Of a stretch of 64,000 bases of DNA, positions 27,940 through 41,429 are shown piece by piece. This stretch comes from an uncultured Clostridia bacterium. GTDB taxonomy: Bacteria; Bacillota; Clostridia; UBA1212. The position numbers and the translations under genes are program-made. The stretch is taken from positions 1 through 64,000 of the forward strand of contig CAMZBI010000006.1 in NCBI GenBank assembly GCA_947304585.1, in the 5' to 3' direction. Below the pieces are notes generated by a model that searched no databases, was not told the DNA's origin, and saw only the letters and a program-made list of their open reading frames with translations. Every line of letters begins with the position of its first letter. Position 1 is the first letter of the stretch.

Positions 27940-29169
27940 TTATTCGATCACTTTGAGTGTTATTCCGCAGGTCGCTCCGCCAAAGCCTTCGCAGAGAGAC
28001 TTGACAGTCTCTTCAAGTTCTGCAGGCGTCAGCTTTCCGGTGAGGAAAGAGGTGGTGCCGCCGCAGGTGATCATTTTGAGCCCCGCCAGCCCCGGCGTAA
28101 ACTCGCCGTCGGGGATGTCGTCAAGTCTGATGTAGTATCTGCAGGCGCTGTCGTCGGGAACGATCTCCGCTTCTTCGCATATGAAGCCCGGCTTCACCGC
28201 ATCGTTTTCCGCATTCATAAGAAGTTCCACTATGTCGCCGCAGATGGCATTGGCGGTGGGGAGCTTGCCTGCGCCGATTCCGTAAAAGAAGGTCTTTCCG
28301 GTGTACTTTCCCTCGATCATGATGCCGTTGTAGGCACCGCTGACTGAGGAAAGGTGGCTGGTCTTCATCACCAGCATGGGTTCGACGAAGGAAACGATTT
28401 TTTTGCCGTTATGCTTTGTGCCTGCGATGAGCTTGACCTTTCCGCCAAGGGCGTCGGCCATGGCGATGTCCTCCGCAGTGATCTTTCTGATCCCTTTGGT
28501 GGGGATCTTTTTGTAATCAACGAACCTGCCGTAGGATATGGACGAGAGAATGGCGATCTTCCTGGCGGGGTCGAAACCGTCAACGTCGGAGGAGGGATTG
28601 GCCTCGGCGTAACCTCTTGTCTGAGCTTCCCAGAGGGCTTCCTCAAAGGACAGGCCGTCCTCTTCCATGCGGGTGAGCATGTAATTCGTGGTGCCGTTGA
28701 CCACGCCTATGATGCTTGTGATCTCATTTGCGCCCATGCAGACGCGAAGAGGGCGGATGATCGGCACGCTGCCGCCGACGCTGGCCTCGTAAAGGAAGCG
28801 GACCCCCTTGTCGTAGGCGATGCTTTCCAGTTCTCTGCCGAATTCCGCCACAAGATCCTTGTTGGACGTGACCACGCACTTGCCTGCCAGCAGCGCTTTT
28901 TTCGTGATGGTATAGGCAAAATCAAGGCCGCCAACAGTCACAACGGCAACGTCTATCTCGCTGTCCCCCAGCACGTCCCCCGGGTTTTTCACCGCATATT
29001 TTTCGTAGGGCGTGCCCGCAAGGTCTCTGATGTCGAGAATCGCCTTGAGCTCAACCTTCCGGCCGAACCGTTTGCTGAGCTTTTCCGATTCATTGATCAG
29101 TATATCGGCAACGCCGGAACCAACAACTCCGCAGCCTATAACGGCTATCTTAAAAGATTTATCTGTCAT
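27940..29169 (-). CDS. hom: Homoserine dehydrogenase
   Basis: Reduces aspartate semialdehyde to homoserine in the threonine/methionine branch. The 409-residue protein begins SFKIAVIGCGVVGSGVADIL (Rossmann), has TSNKDLVAEFG, the active-site loop YEASVGGSVPIIRPLR and GVVNGTTNYMLTRM, and a C-terminal ACT-like region (residues about 320-409). The start at 29169 overlaps the thrC stop by 11 bases and has GGAGG 9 bases upstream; an upstream start at 29211 is inside thrC and less likely. Second gene of the thrC-hom operon. Confidence 0.93.
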   Translation of the reverse strand: MTDKSFKIAVIGCGVVGSGVADILINESEKLSKRFGRKVELKAILDIRDLAGTPYEKYAVKNPGDVLGDSEIDVAVVTVGGLDFAYTITKKALLAGKCVVTSNKDLVAEFGRELESIAYDKGVRFLYEASVGGSVPIIRPLRVCMGANEITSIIGVVNGTTNYMLTRMEEDGLSFEEALWEAQTRGYAEANPSSDVDGFDPARKIAILSSISYGRFVDYKKIPTKGIRKITAEDIAMADALGGKVKLIAGTKHNGKKIVSFVEPMLVMKTSHLSSVSGAYNGIMIEGKYTGKTFFYGIGAGKLPTANAICGDIVELLMNAENDAVKPGFICEEAEIVPDDSACRYYIRLDDIPDGEFTPGLAGLKMITCGGTTSFLTGKLTPAELEETVKSLCEGFGGATCGITLKVIE

Positions 29170-30649
29170 ATATAAAATCCTCCGCAGTTTCCTGCATCTT
29201 TTCGGGTTCAACGGTTTTTTTGAATCTTATCTCCCGGCTGAAAAGCTCGCGAAGAGGAGAGGGCACCGGAGCCCCTGTTTTATCGGAAAGAATATGGGAG
29301 ATCCTGTCCTCGTCCATATCTTCCGTTATCTCGCCGCCGAAAATGCTGACGGCAACGGATCTGTTAAACTTAAACGGGCTTGCCGTTGATACGCAGACAC
29401 AGTGCCTTGATCTGTCCGAAACCTTTTCGCAGACGCCAATGCCCACGGCCGTGTGGGGGTCCGCAAGGTAACCGTATTTCCGGTACATTTCGCCAATGGT
29501 CTCCGCCACTTCATCCTGCCCGGAACTGCCGGACAGAAAATCCTCCTTGATCTTGGCAAGGGCTTCCCGGGGAATCTCATACTTCCCGCAAGAGGAAAGC
29601 TTTCCCATGAGATCGCTTACCGCGGAGGAGTCTTTGTCGAGGGCGTCGTAAATGAGCCTTTCAAGATTTGATGACACGAGTATGTCCATGGCGGGGGAGG
29701 TGGTCATCACAAACTCCCGGTTTTTGTCGTAAACGCCCGTGGCAAGGAAATCCGCCACCACGTTGTTCTCGTTGCAGGCGCAGATGATCTTTTCAACCGG
29801 AAGGCCGGCCTTCTTTGCATAGTAACATGCCAGTATGTCGCCGAAATTGCCGGTGGGAACGCAAAAATCGATCTTTTCGCCAAAAGAAATACTGCCTTCG
29901 GAGACCAAAACCGAATAGCTGTAGAAGTAATAGACGATCTGGGGGAGAAGGCGACCCCAGTTTATTGAATTGGCACTGGAGAGCATCTTTCCGTCCTTCT
30001 GAAGTTTTGCGGCAAAATCCCTGTCGGAGAAGATCTTCTTAACGCCGGTCTGGGCGTTGTCGAAATTCCCCTCGATGGCGACCACGTTCACGTTGTTTCC
30101 AAGCTGGGTTACCATCTGGAGCTTTTGAGTCTCGCTGACGCCTTCGGAGGGGTAGAAGACCATGATCTTTATGCCGGGCACGTCCCGGAATCCCTCGAGG
30201 GCCGCCTTGCCGGTGTCGCCGGAGGTTGCGGTGAGGATGGTTATCTCCTTTGACTCGCCGCATTTTTCCACTGCTTTCGTCATGAAGAGGGGAAGAATCT
30301 GTAGCGCCATGTCCTTGAACGCACAGGTGGGACCATGCCAAAGCTCAAGAACAGAAAAGCCGTCGTCAAGCGTTCGGAGTCTGCAGGGCCCCTCGGGAAA
30401 TTTTTCAGCCGAGTAGGCCTTGACCACGCAGTCTCTTATCTCATTGGCGTCAAAATCCGTGGCATAACGGGAGATGACGAGGGCTGCGATGTCCTCGTAG
30501 TCCGCTCCGCACATCCCTTTTATCTCTTTAGGTGTGAAGAAGACTTCTTCTTCCGGCACGAAAAGACCGCCGTCGGAGGCAAGTCCCTTGATGACCGCTT
30601 TCGAAAATGAAGTGCCTTTATCGCCGCCTCTGGTGCTGGCGTAAGTCAT
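29159..30649 (-). CDS. thrC: Threonine synthase
   Basis: PLP enzyme making threonine from O-phosphohomoserine, 496 residues, of the long (yeast/E. coli) type. The start MTYASTRGG is typical, the PLP Lys is in HGPTCAFKDMALQ (near 115), and LTATSGDTGKAALEG and CVPTGNFGDILACYYAKKAGLP are PLP-phosphate and substrate segments. GGAGGT precedes the ATG. It is the first gene of a threonine operon; thrB is not in the window. Confidence 0.95.
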   Translation of the reverse strand: MTYASTRGGDKGTSFSKAVIKGLASDGGLFVPEEEVFFTPKEIKGMCGADYEDIAALVISRYATDFDANEIRDCVVKAYSAEKFPEGPCRLRTLDDGFSVLELWHGPTCAFKDMALQILPLFMTKAVEKCGESKEITILTATSGDTGKAALEGFRDVPGIKIMVFYPSEGVSETQKLQMVTQLGNNVNVVAIEGNFDNAQTGVKKIFSDRDFAAKLQKDGKMLSSANSINWGRLLPQIVYYFYSYSVLVSEGSISFGEKIDFCVPTGNFGDILACYYAKKAGLPVEKIICACNENNVVADFLATGVYDKNREFVMTTSPAMDILVSSNLERLIYDALDKDSSAVSDLMGKLSSCGKYEIPREALAKIKEDFLSGSSGQDEVAETIGEMYRKYGYLADPHTAVGIGVCEKVSDRSRHCVCVSTASPFKFNRSVAVSIFGGEITEDMDEDRISHILSDKTGAPVPSPLRELFSREIRFKKTVEPEKMQETAEDFIYDR

Positions 30650-30684
30650 ACTGTTACCTCCGTTCTCTTTCGGGGAGTAAACGA

Positions 30685-30708
30685 CCGACCGCAGACTGAA
30701 GCGGTCGG
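30685..30708 (-). promoter_or_regulatory. Leader hairpin of thrC-hom mRNA
   Basis: A perfect 8-bp stem CCGACCGC/GCGGTCGG with loop of 8 in the 130-base leader. No T-box or threonine-rich leader peptide was found, so a control role is possible but unproven. Confidence 0.4.
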
Positions 30709-30785
30709 AAAGATCGTTTTCAAGCCGGATAAATCAGTGCATGGCGGAAGGCCGCAGTGCCTGAAAACGGCGTCGGTAAATGGAT

Positions 30786-30814
30786 ATTATAAAATCGGTT
30801 CCGGACCCTGTCAA
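30786..30814 (-). promoter_or_regulatory. Consensus sigma-A promoter for thrC-hom
   Basis: Minus strand TTGACA (30809-30814), 17 bases, TATAAT (30786-30791). Both hexamers match the consensus exactly. Confidence 0.85.
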
Positions 30815-30863
30815 GGAAAAAAATAAAAAATTTTAAGAAATATAAAAAAATTAAAAATAACTG

Positions 30864-30892
30864 TTGACATCTTGATAATTATTTAGTAAACT
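30864..30892 (+). promoter_or_regulatory. Promoter for rpoBC
   Basis: TTGACA (30864-30869), 17 bases, TAAACT (30887-30892), in an AT-rich tract. It leaves a leader of about 155 bases with two small hairpins (CATAC/GTATG and CCGCC/GGCGG). Confidence 0.7.
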
Positions 30893-31052
30893 TTTACATT
30901 GCAGTGTTTTCATTATGGGATACTGTCGCATTCAAAGATATACTACCACATACGGGCCTGTATGTCTACCGAAATTTCATGAAAATCCGCCACCGGCGGG
31001 TAAAAATAAATTTAATATTTCATTTTCGTTGAGAAAAGCTTTGAGGTGATTA

Positions 31053-34847
<3,795 letters not shown>

Positions 34848-34864
34848 TGGAGGGAGGAAATAAG

Positions 34865-37800
34865 ATGGCTGCAGATATCAGTTTAGATTTAGGTAACGTC
34901 GGTTCCTTTCAGGTTGGCCTTGCGTCCCCCGATGAGATCAGAAGTTGGGCACGCGGCGAGGTCACAAAGCCCGAAACAATAAACTATAAAACTCATAAAC
35001 CCGAGCCGGACGGTCTTTTCTGTGAAAGGATCTTCGGGCCCAAAAAAGACAACGAGTGCAAATGCGGAAAGTATAAGAAGGGCAAGCACATTGGCCAGAT
35101 ATGCAGCACCTGCGGCGTTGAAGTTACAACTTCAAAAGTCAGAAGGATCCGCATGGGGTACATCGCACTGGAGACTCCTATTGCCCATTTCTGGTACTAC
35201 AAGGGAATCCCCAGCCGCATGAGCACAGTTCTCGCCATTCCCCAGAAGGAACTGGAGAAGATCCTTTCCTATGCCCTTTACATCGTCACAGAGGACCAGA
35301 CTCTGAACGTGAAGGACGAGTTCGGACAGCCCATCGTGCTCAAAAAGTACGACACTATAAAGACCGAGGACTATGCGGAACTTTACCGCAGAAACGGAAA
35401 TCAGAAGATCAAGGTCGGCATGGGCGGCGAAACTATCCGCAACATGCTCAAGGAACTGAACCTTGACGAGATCTCCGCAGATCTCAGAAAGAAGATCGGC
35501 GAACTCAGCAAGGACAACGGCCAGGGCATCACCACTACAGCTCAGCAGGACATACTGAGACTTTCAAAGCGTCTTGACACCATCGAGATGTTCAGAAAGT
35601 CCAAGACTTCTCCCGCCAATATGATGCTGGAAGTGCTCCCCGTCATTCCTCCGGATCTCCGTCCGCTGCTCCAGCTGGAAGGCGGCCGTTTCGGAACCTC
35701 CGACCTCACGGAATTCTACCGCAAGATCATCTACAGGAACAACACGCTGAAGAAACAGAAGCAGTGCGGCGCACCGGCTATCATCATCAACCAGCAGAAG
35801 AGAATGCTCCAGACCGCTGTTGATGCATTGTTCGAGAACAGCAAGAGGGCGAAGCCCTTCACCGGCAGCGGAAACAGAGCTCTTAAATCCCTCTCCGACA
35901 TGCTCAGAGGAAAACAGGGCCGCTTCCGTCAGAACCTTCTCGGAAAGCGCGTTGACTACTCCGGCAGAAGCGTTATCGTTGTTGGACCTGAACTTAAGAT
36001 CCATCAGTGCGGCGTGCCGAAGGACATGGCTCTTGAACTCTTCAAGCCCTTCGTTATCCGTAAACTTGTCAAGGATTACGGCGGCACCGTTCCCGGAAAC
36101 GCCCAGTCTTTCACCATCAACACAGCCGAAAAGCTGGTTGAAAAGGGCGAAGACCCCAGAGTCTGGAAGGCTCTTAATGAAGTCATTAAGGGACACCCTG
36201 TTCTTCTGAACCGTGCTCCAACCCTTCACCGTCTCGGCATCCAGGCATTTGAGCCTGTACTCGTGGAAGGAAAAGCTCTTAAGCTCCATCCCCTCGTGTG
36301 TACCGCTTTCAACGCAGACTTCGACGGAGACCAGATGGCTATACATATTCCGCTGTCTGTCGAGGCTCAGACCGAGGCCCGGTTCCTTATGCTTTCCATC
36401 AACAACCTGTTGGCGCCGAAGGACGGCAAACCTATCACCGTTCCTACCCAGGACATGGTTCTCGGAAGCTACTACCTCACCTTTACAACGGATGAGGGCT
36501 ACAAGAACGCTCCTGTGTTCAGAGATGAGGACGAGGCGAGAAAAGCCTACGATCTCGGAATCATCAAACTCCATACGCCGATCATCGTCCGCAGAGAAGC
36601 AGTCTGGAACGGCCAGAAGGTCACCGGAAGAATCGAGACAACTATCGGCCGTCTGATCTTCAACCAGGCCATTCCCCAGGACATCGGCATGGTGGACAGG
36701 TCAAAATACGAAAACATATTCAAGCTTGAAGTTGATGAACTTGTCAAGAAGGGCACTCTTACGACCATTATTGACAAATGCATCAAGACCCACGGCTTGA
36801 CACAATCTGCGGAAGTGATCGACAAGATCAAAGCCCAGGGCTACCAGTTCTCCACAAGAGGTGCGCTTACCGTCTCCGTTGCCGACATCAGTGTTCCCGG
36901 AATCAAGGAAGAGATGATCAAGAAGGCAGAGGAGAAGGTTGAAAGACTCCGCCAGTTCTACGAGGACGGCGAATTCGACGAGGAAGAGCGTTACAAGAGG
37001 ACCATCGAGATCTGGAACACCACCACAGATGACCTGACCAAGGAACTCCAGAAGAACATGAGCCGTACAAACCCGATCTACATGATGAGTGACTCGGGCG
37101 CGAGAGGAACCATGAACCAGATCAAGCAGCTTGCGGGTATGAGAGGTCTTATGTCCGATACCTCGGGCCGTACCATCGAGATCCCGATCAAGGCTAACTT
37201 CCGTGAAGGTCTGGACGTAATCGAGTTCTTCATCTCCAGCCACGGAACCAGAAAGACTCTGTCCGACACGGCTCTTCGAACGGCTGACTCCGGATACCTC
37301 ACCAGGCGTCTCGTTTACGCATCCCAGGACGTTGTTATCAGAGAGTACGACTGCGGCACCCACAAGGGCATCGAGTTCAGCGATGTCTGCGAAGCGGGCC
37401 GGAAGGTGGTTGTTCCTCTTGCCGACCGTATCAGAGGAAGATACGTGTCCGACGACATATTTGATCCGAAGACCGGCGAACTCATCGTATCGAGAGACAT
37501 GCTCATCGACGACGCCATCATCGCCAAACTCTCCGCTGCAGGCATTGACAAGGTCAAGATCAGGTCGGTCATCGAGTGCGAGTGCGGCTACGGAGTATGC
37601 GCAAAGTGCTACGGTTCCAACCTTGCCACGAACAATATCTGCAACCTTGGCGAAGTTGTCGGTATCATTGCGGCCCAGTCCATCGGCGAGCCCGGTACCC
37701 AGCTGACCATGAGAACCTTCCACACCGGCGGTATCGCTACAGCCGACAACATTACCCAGGGTCTCCCGAGAGTCGAGGAGCTCTTTGAGGCGAGAAAGCC

Positions 37801-38917
37801 GAAACAGGTTGCAACTATCTCCGAACTTGACGGAACTCTCACAGTGACCCATACCGGGAATAAGGGTGAGGTTGAAATCGTTGTCACCTCCGACAGCGGC
37901 GAAAAGTGGACCCACAAATGCCTCGAGAGCATGCTGGAGAGAGTCAAGAACCCGGACGGCACTGTCAAACAGCCTTTCGAGCCTATCGGCACCGGCATGA
38001 GAGTGAAGAAGGGCGAAAGCATCACCCAGGGTTCCAAGGATCCCCACGACGTTATGCGCGTGATGCGTGAAGGCGACGACATCTCGGCAGTTGAGAACTA
38101 CATAATCGAAGAGGTGCAGAAGGTCTACAACAGCCAGGGCGTTAAGATCAATGACCGCCACCTGGAGATCATTGTCCGCCAGATGCTCCGCAAGGTAAGG
38201 ATCACCGATGCAGGAGACACGGATCTCATTGCCGGCAACACCGTTGACAATGCCACATTCATCAAAGAAAAGGCAAAAGCCGAGGCAGAGGGCAAGAATC
38301 CTCCGAAGGCCGAAAGACTGCTCCTTGGCATCACCAAGGCCGTTATCGCCTCCGATTCCTTCCTCTCCGCCGCTTCCTTCCAGGAAACTACAAAGGTTCT
38401 CACGGAAGCTGCCATCAAGGGCAAGATCGATCCTCTCCGCGGCCTCAAAGAGAACGTGCTCATCGGAAAACTTATCCCCGCCGGAACCGGTATGGCCATG
38501 TACAACGACATCACGGTCACCGGAGACGTGCCGGAGTGCGTCACCGAGATCCGCAATGCTCAGAAACTCATTGACGAGCAGAACGAGGAAAGACGTCAGG
38601 ACGAGCAGAGATCGCCGAAAAAATCCGATAAAGGCATGCCCAGAAACGACAGAGACGACACGGAACAGCCTGAGATCGACGAAGACGGTGAGCAAATGCT
38701 TGGCGGCGGCTACGCCAACGACTTTGACGACGAGGTTCTGGCAAGCGAAGGCTTCAGCATCACTGATGCCGAAGGAAACTACGTCGATGACGAGACCCTT
38801 CTGGGCGGCGACGAAGACACCATGGGCGACGACCTTGACAATGCGGACATCTACGGCGACATCACCGACGATGGAACCGATGACGACGAGAGCCCCTACG
38901 GCGACGACGAGGACTGA
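34865..38917 (+). CDS. rpoC: DNA-directed RNA polymerase subunit beta'
   Basis: Beta-prime subunit, 1,350 residues. The N-terminal zinc site is CKCGKYKKGKHIGQICSTCG, the catalytic Mg motif is NADFDGDQMAIH, and the second zinc site is CECGYGVCAKCYG. The C-terminus carries a very acidic tail of about 80 residues (stretches of Asp/Glu ending GDDED). The start at 34865 has GGAGGGAGGAA upstream; the frame from 34844 overlaps the rpoB stop and is not chosen. 17 bases after rpoB, same transcript. Confidence 0.98.
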   Translation: MAADISLDLGNVGSFQVGLASPDEIRSWARGEVTKPETINYKTHKPEPDGLFCERIFGPKKDNECKCGKYKKGKHIGQICSTCGVEVTTSKVRRIRMGYIALETPIAHFWYYKGIPSRMSTVLAIPQKELEKILSYALYIVTEDQTLNVKDEFGQPIVLKKYDTIKTEDYAELYRRNGNQKIKVGMGGETIRNMLKELNLDEISADLRKKIGELSKDNGQGITTTAQQDILRLSKRLDTIEMFRKSKTSPANMMLEVLPVIPPDLRPLLQLEGGRFGTSDLTEFYRKIIYRNNTLKKQKQCGAPAIIINQQKRMLQTAVDALFENSKRAKPFTGSGNRALKSLSDMLRGKQGRFRQNLLGKRVDYSGRSVIVVGPELKIHQCGVPKDMALELFKPFVIRKLVKDYGGTVPGNAQSFTINTAEKLVEKGEDPRVWKALNEVIKGHPVLLNRAPTLHRLGIQAFEPVLVEGKALKLHPLVCTAFNADFDGDQMAIHIPLSVEAQTEARFLMLSINNLLAPKDGKPITVPTQDMVLGSYYLTFTTDEGYKNAPVFRDEDEARKAYDLGIIKLHTPIIVRREAVWNGQKVTGRIETTIGRLIFNQAIPQDIGMVDRSKYENIFKLEVDELVKKGTLTTIIDKCIKTHGLTQSAEVIDKIKAQGYQFSTRGALTVSVADISVPGIKEEMIKKAEEKVERLRQFYEDGEFDEEERYKRTIEIWNTTTDDLTKELQKNMSRTNPIYMMSDSGARGTMNQIKQLAGMRGLMSDTSGRTIEIPIKANFREGLDVIEFFISSHGTRKTLSDTALRTADSGYLTRRLVYASQDVVIREYDCGTHKGIEFSDVCEAGRKVVVPLADRIRGRYVSDDIFDPKTGELIVSRDMLIDDAIIAKLSAAGIDKVKIRSVIECECGYGVCAKCYGSNLATNNICNLGEVVGIIAAQSIGEPGTQLTMRTFHTGGIATADNITQGLPRVEELFEARKPKQVATISELDGTLTVTHTGNKGEVEIVVTSDSGEKWTHKCLESMLERVKNPDGTVKQPFEPIGTGMRVKKGESITQGSKDPHDVMRVMREGDDISAVENYIIEEVQKVYNSQGVKINDRHLEIIVRQMLRKVRITDAGDTDLIAGNTVDNATFIKEKAKAEAEGKNPPKAERLLLGITKAVIASDSFLSAASFQETTKVLTEAAIKGKIDPLRGLKENVLIGKLIPAGTGMAMYNDITVTGDVPECVTEIRNAQKLIDEQNEERRQDEQRSPKKSDKGMPRNDRDDTEQPEIDEDGEQMLGGGYANDFDDEVLASEGFSITDAEGNYVDDETLLGGDEDTMGDDLDNADIYGDITDDGTDDDESPYGDDED

Positions 38918-38951
38918 CGGTCGGTTCCGCTAAATAACCAATAATATTTTT

Positions 38952-38990
38952 ACCGCACCCGCGCAGATTTTTGCAACGATGCGGTTTTTT
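38952..38990 (+). terminator. rpoBC terminator
   Basis: ACCGCA (38952-38957) pairs with TGCGGT (38980-38985), followed by TTTTT. Confidence 0.7.
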
Positions 38991-39055
38991 GCATTTTCGA
39001 CCTGCTTTTGCCTTTAATTTACAATCTTTGCGCCAATGCAGAAAGCCGGAAATGA

Positions 39056-39084
39056 TTGAAAAAAAGGGTGCGTCACTATATAAT
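39056..39084 (+). promoter_or_regulatory. Promoter for the FRG-domain gene
   Basis: TTGAAA (39056-39061), 17 bases, TATAAT (39079-39084), 32 bases before the TTG start. Confidence 0.75.
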
Positions 39085-39116
39085 TAAGGCATCAAGTTTT
39101 ATTTCGGGAGGGTCCG

Positions 39117-39968
39117 TTGGTCATGATAAAAGTCGTCCGGATCACAAAAGTTGAAGAATTGATGATGCTCATAGCCGATCAGAAATACAGGGAGGACATA
39201 GGAAGACACCGCAGCATGTACGTTTACAGAGGTGTGCCCGACGCGGATTACCGGATGACCACAAGTCTTTTCCGGAACTGCAAGCACCTTCAGAAGACTC
39301 TTGAGCCTGCCATCCTGAACAATTTCAAGAAATACGCGGTGATCGAAGACCCTTCGGTGGAACAGTCCGTCTGGATGCAGATGATCCTCGGCCAGCATTA
39401 CGGATTGCCCACAAGGCTCCTCGACTGGTCTCATTCGGCCCTGGTGGCCCTTCATTTTGCGGCCACTGAGAGCGACATGGACAGGATGGAGGACCACGAC
39501 TGCGCGGTTTGGCGTATTGACATGACAGAGATCCATTCTCTTCTTCCGGACAGGTATAAAAAGGCCCTCAACGAATCCACCACAAGTATTTTCTCGGTAA
39601 AAACCCTGAGCAGCGTCACGGACAGCCTTGAACAGTACGATATGGACATGCGGAGCGACGCCATGGTGGTCATCGAGCCGCCCTCCATCGAGCAGAGGAT
39701 AGTGAACCAGTATTCATTCCTTTCAATAGTGCCAATGGGCATCTCGGACGTGGAGAGCTTCCTGGACGAAAAGACAAACAATACGGTAAAGTACGTTATT
39801 GAAGGAAAGCTCCGCTGGCGTCTGAGGGACATGCTGGACCAGCTGAACATAAGCGAGAGGATAGTGTATCCGGGCCTTGAGGGGCTTTCAAGCTGGATCG
39901 CGAGACACTATTTTGTGCGGAGCGGCGCGGAGCAGAGCTCCGCGAGTGATGCGCCTGCGGCGCAGTGA
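39117..39968 (+). CDS. FRG-domain protein
   Basis: Protein of 283 residues with the FRG domain: the YVYRGVPDADYRMTTSLFR segment holds the F/Y-R-G signature and QHYGLPTRLLDWSHSALVALHFAA is the second conserved block. FRG proteins are poorly understood and occur often near mobile elements, toxins and phage-defence genes. TTG at 39117 is preferred (GGGAGG 5 bases upstream) over ATG at 39123. The last 14 codons (from about 39925) lie inside the palindrome mosaic, so the natural C-terminus may have been rewritten by repeat insertion (inference). Confidence 0.85.
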   Translation: MVMIKVVRITKVEELMMLIADQKYREDIGRHRSMYVYRGVPDADYRMTTSLFRNCKHLQKTLEPAILNNFKKYAVIEDPSVEQSVWMQMILGQHYGLPTRLLDWSHSALVALHFAATESDMDRMEDHDCAVWRIDMTEIHSLLPDRYKKALNESTTSIFSVKTLSSVTDSLEQYDMDMRSDAMVVIEPPSIEQRIVNQYSFLSIVPMGISDVESFLDEKTNNTVKYVIEGKLRWRLRDMLDQLNISERIVYPGLEGLSSWIARHYFVRSGAEQSSASDAPAAQ

Positions 39969-40310
39969 GCGCGACTCCGGCGCGAGTGATGCAGCGCATG
40001 CGCTGCAGTGAACAGTTGACAGTTAACAGTTGAGGTGCGGCTTCGCCGCGATTGCTGAATAGCGCGCCTCCGGCGCGAGTGATGCAGCGCAAGCGCTGCA
40101 GTTGGCGCAGCTACGCTGCGAGTGATGCGGAGCAAAGCTCCGCAGTTAATAGTGGTCAGTTAACAGTTGAGGTGCGGCTTCGCCGCAATTGCTGAATAGC
40201 GCGCCTTCGGCGCGAGTGATGCAGCGCTTTCGCTGCAGTGAACATTTGACAGTGAACAGTTGAGGTGCGGCTTCGCCGCGATTGCTGAATAGCGCGCCTC
40301 CGGCGCGAGT
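39927..40310. repeat. Mosaic of short GC-rich palindromes
   Basis: About a dozen short palindromes with 3-4-base loops follow each other, for example GCGGAGC-AGA-GCTCCGC, GCAGCG-CAT-GCGCTGC, GCGGC-TTC-GCCGC and GCGCGCC-TCC-GGCGCG. They are joined by the linkers GAGTGATG and AGTGAACAGTTGACAGTTAA. A 50-bp unit beginning TGAGGTGCGGCTTCGCCGC is present three times (40031-40080, 40168-40217, 40261-40310) with two or three differences. Many palindromes keep the same stems but change loops or stem bases together. It fills the gap between the FRG gene and the transporter operon. Confidence 0.88.
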
Positions 40311-40338
40311 AAGCGGTCATAATGATCGGGAGAAAAAT

Positions 40339-41427
40339 ATGAAAGTTGTTTTAAAGAACGTTACAAAGGTTTTTCCGGGGCGGCTGAAGAGAGACGACAA
40401 GGTCGTTGCCGTTGACAATTTTGATTTTGAAATACCGGACGGCAAGCTTGTGGCCCTGCTGGGCCCCTCGGGCTGCGGCAAGAGCACGCTTCTGAATCTG
40501 ATCTGCGGCCTTGAAGAGCCCACGTCCGGCAGGATATTCTTTGACGATACGGACATCACTGATCTTCCGCCGGAGGCCAGGGGCGTTGGCATGGTCTTTC
40601 AGAACTACGCCCTCTATCCCCATATGACGGTGCGGAAGAACATTCTGTTCCCCCTTGGCAATTTCAAAGGGAAAGACAAACTTACCAAGGAGCAGATGGA
40701 GGAGCGTGTCCTTGAGGCTGCCAGGATCGTGAGGATCGAGGAACTGATGGAGAGAAAGCCCTCCCAGATGTCCGGCGGTCAGCAGCAGAGAGTCGCAATT
40801 GCAAGAGCCCTTGTCAAACTTCCCGGACTGCTTCTCCTAGACGAGCCCCTCTCCAACCTTGACGCAAGGCTGAGGCTTGAGACCAGAGAAGAGATCAGAC
40901 GCATCCAGAAGCGCACGGGCATTACGACTGTGTTTGTCACCCATGACCAGGAAGAGGCCATGAGTATTTCCGATATGATCATTGTGATGAAGCAAGGCGT
41001 TTTCCAGCAGATGGGGAAGCCTCAGGAGGTGTACGACGACCCGGTGAATCTGTTTGTCGCCAAGTTCCTGGGCACCCCCGCCATCAACGTCTTTGACGGC
41101 CGCATAGAAAACGGCAAGGTTTACATTGGCGAGGAGGCAGTTGCGGACGCAGCCGGGAAACCGGACGGTGAAGTTTACGTCACGATAAGACCGGAAGGCT
41201 TTGTCCCCGACGCCAACGGTCCTCTGACCTGCGGCTTCTCGGCTGTGGAAGTCATGGGACGGGACATCTCGGTAATTGCCACCCACGAGAAGGCCGAAGC
41301 GCCGGTGATACGGGCGATCGTTGACGCGGACAACAAGATCGACGAGACCAGCGAAACGGTGCGCTTCTCCATAAAGCCCCACAAGCTGTTTGTTTTTGAC
41401 AAGGCTACCGAACTGAGGATCATCTGA
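40339..41427 (+). CDS. ABC transporter ATP-binding protein, UgpC/MsmK type
   Basis: ATPase of a carbohydrate-uptake (CUT1) ABC importer, 362 residues. Walker A GPSGCGKST near 43, Q-loop VFQNYALYPHMTV, signature MSGGQQQRVAIARAL, Walker B LLLLDEPLSNLDARLR, His switch VFVTHDQEEAM, and a C-terminal MalK-like OB regulatory domain (FVPDANGPL onward). Start 40339 has GGGAG 7 bases upstream. First gene of a four-gene operon. Confidence 0.93.
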   Translation: MKVVLKNVTKVFPGRLKRDDKVVAVDNFDFEIPDGKLVALLGPSGCGKSTLLNLICGLEEPTSGRIFFDDTDITDLPPEARGVGMVFQNYALYPHMTVRKNILFPLGNFKGKDKLTKEQMEERVLEAARIVRIEELMERKPSQMSGGQQQRVAIARALVKLPGLLLLDEPLSNLDARLRLETREEIRRIQKRTGITTVFVTHDQEEAMSISDMIIVMKQGVFQQMGKPQEVYDDPVNLFVAKFLGTPAINVFDGRIENGKVYIGEEAVADAAGKPDGEVYVTIRPEGFVPDANGPLTCGFSAVEVMGRDISVIATHEKAEAPVIRAIVDADNKIDETSETVRFSIKPHKLFVFDKATELRII

Positions 41428-41429
41428 CC

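Noticed and set aside
30650..30780. T-box or threonine leader peptide before thrC
   Set aside because: No T-box TGGNACC motif and no Thr-rich short frame seen; only a simple hairpin.
39796..40135. Two minus-strand frames through the palindrome mosaic
   Set aside because: Composed of palindrome modules (repeated ALHHSRR-type words); no start signal.
39927..40310. CRISPR array
   Set aside because: Repeats are palindromes of varying sequence and spacing with no unique spacers of constant length, and no cas genes are near.
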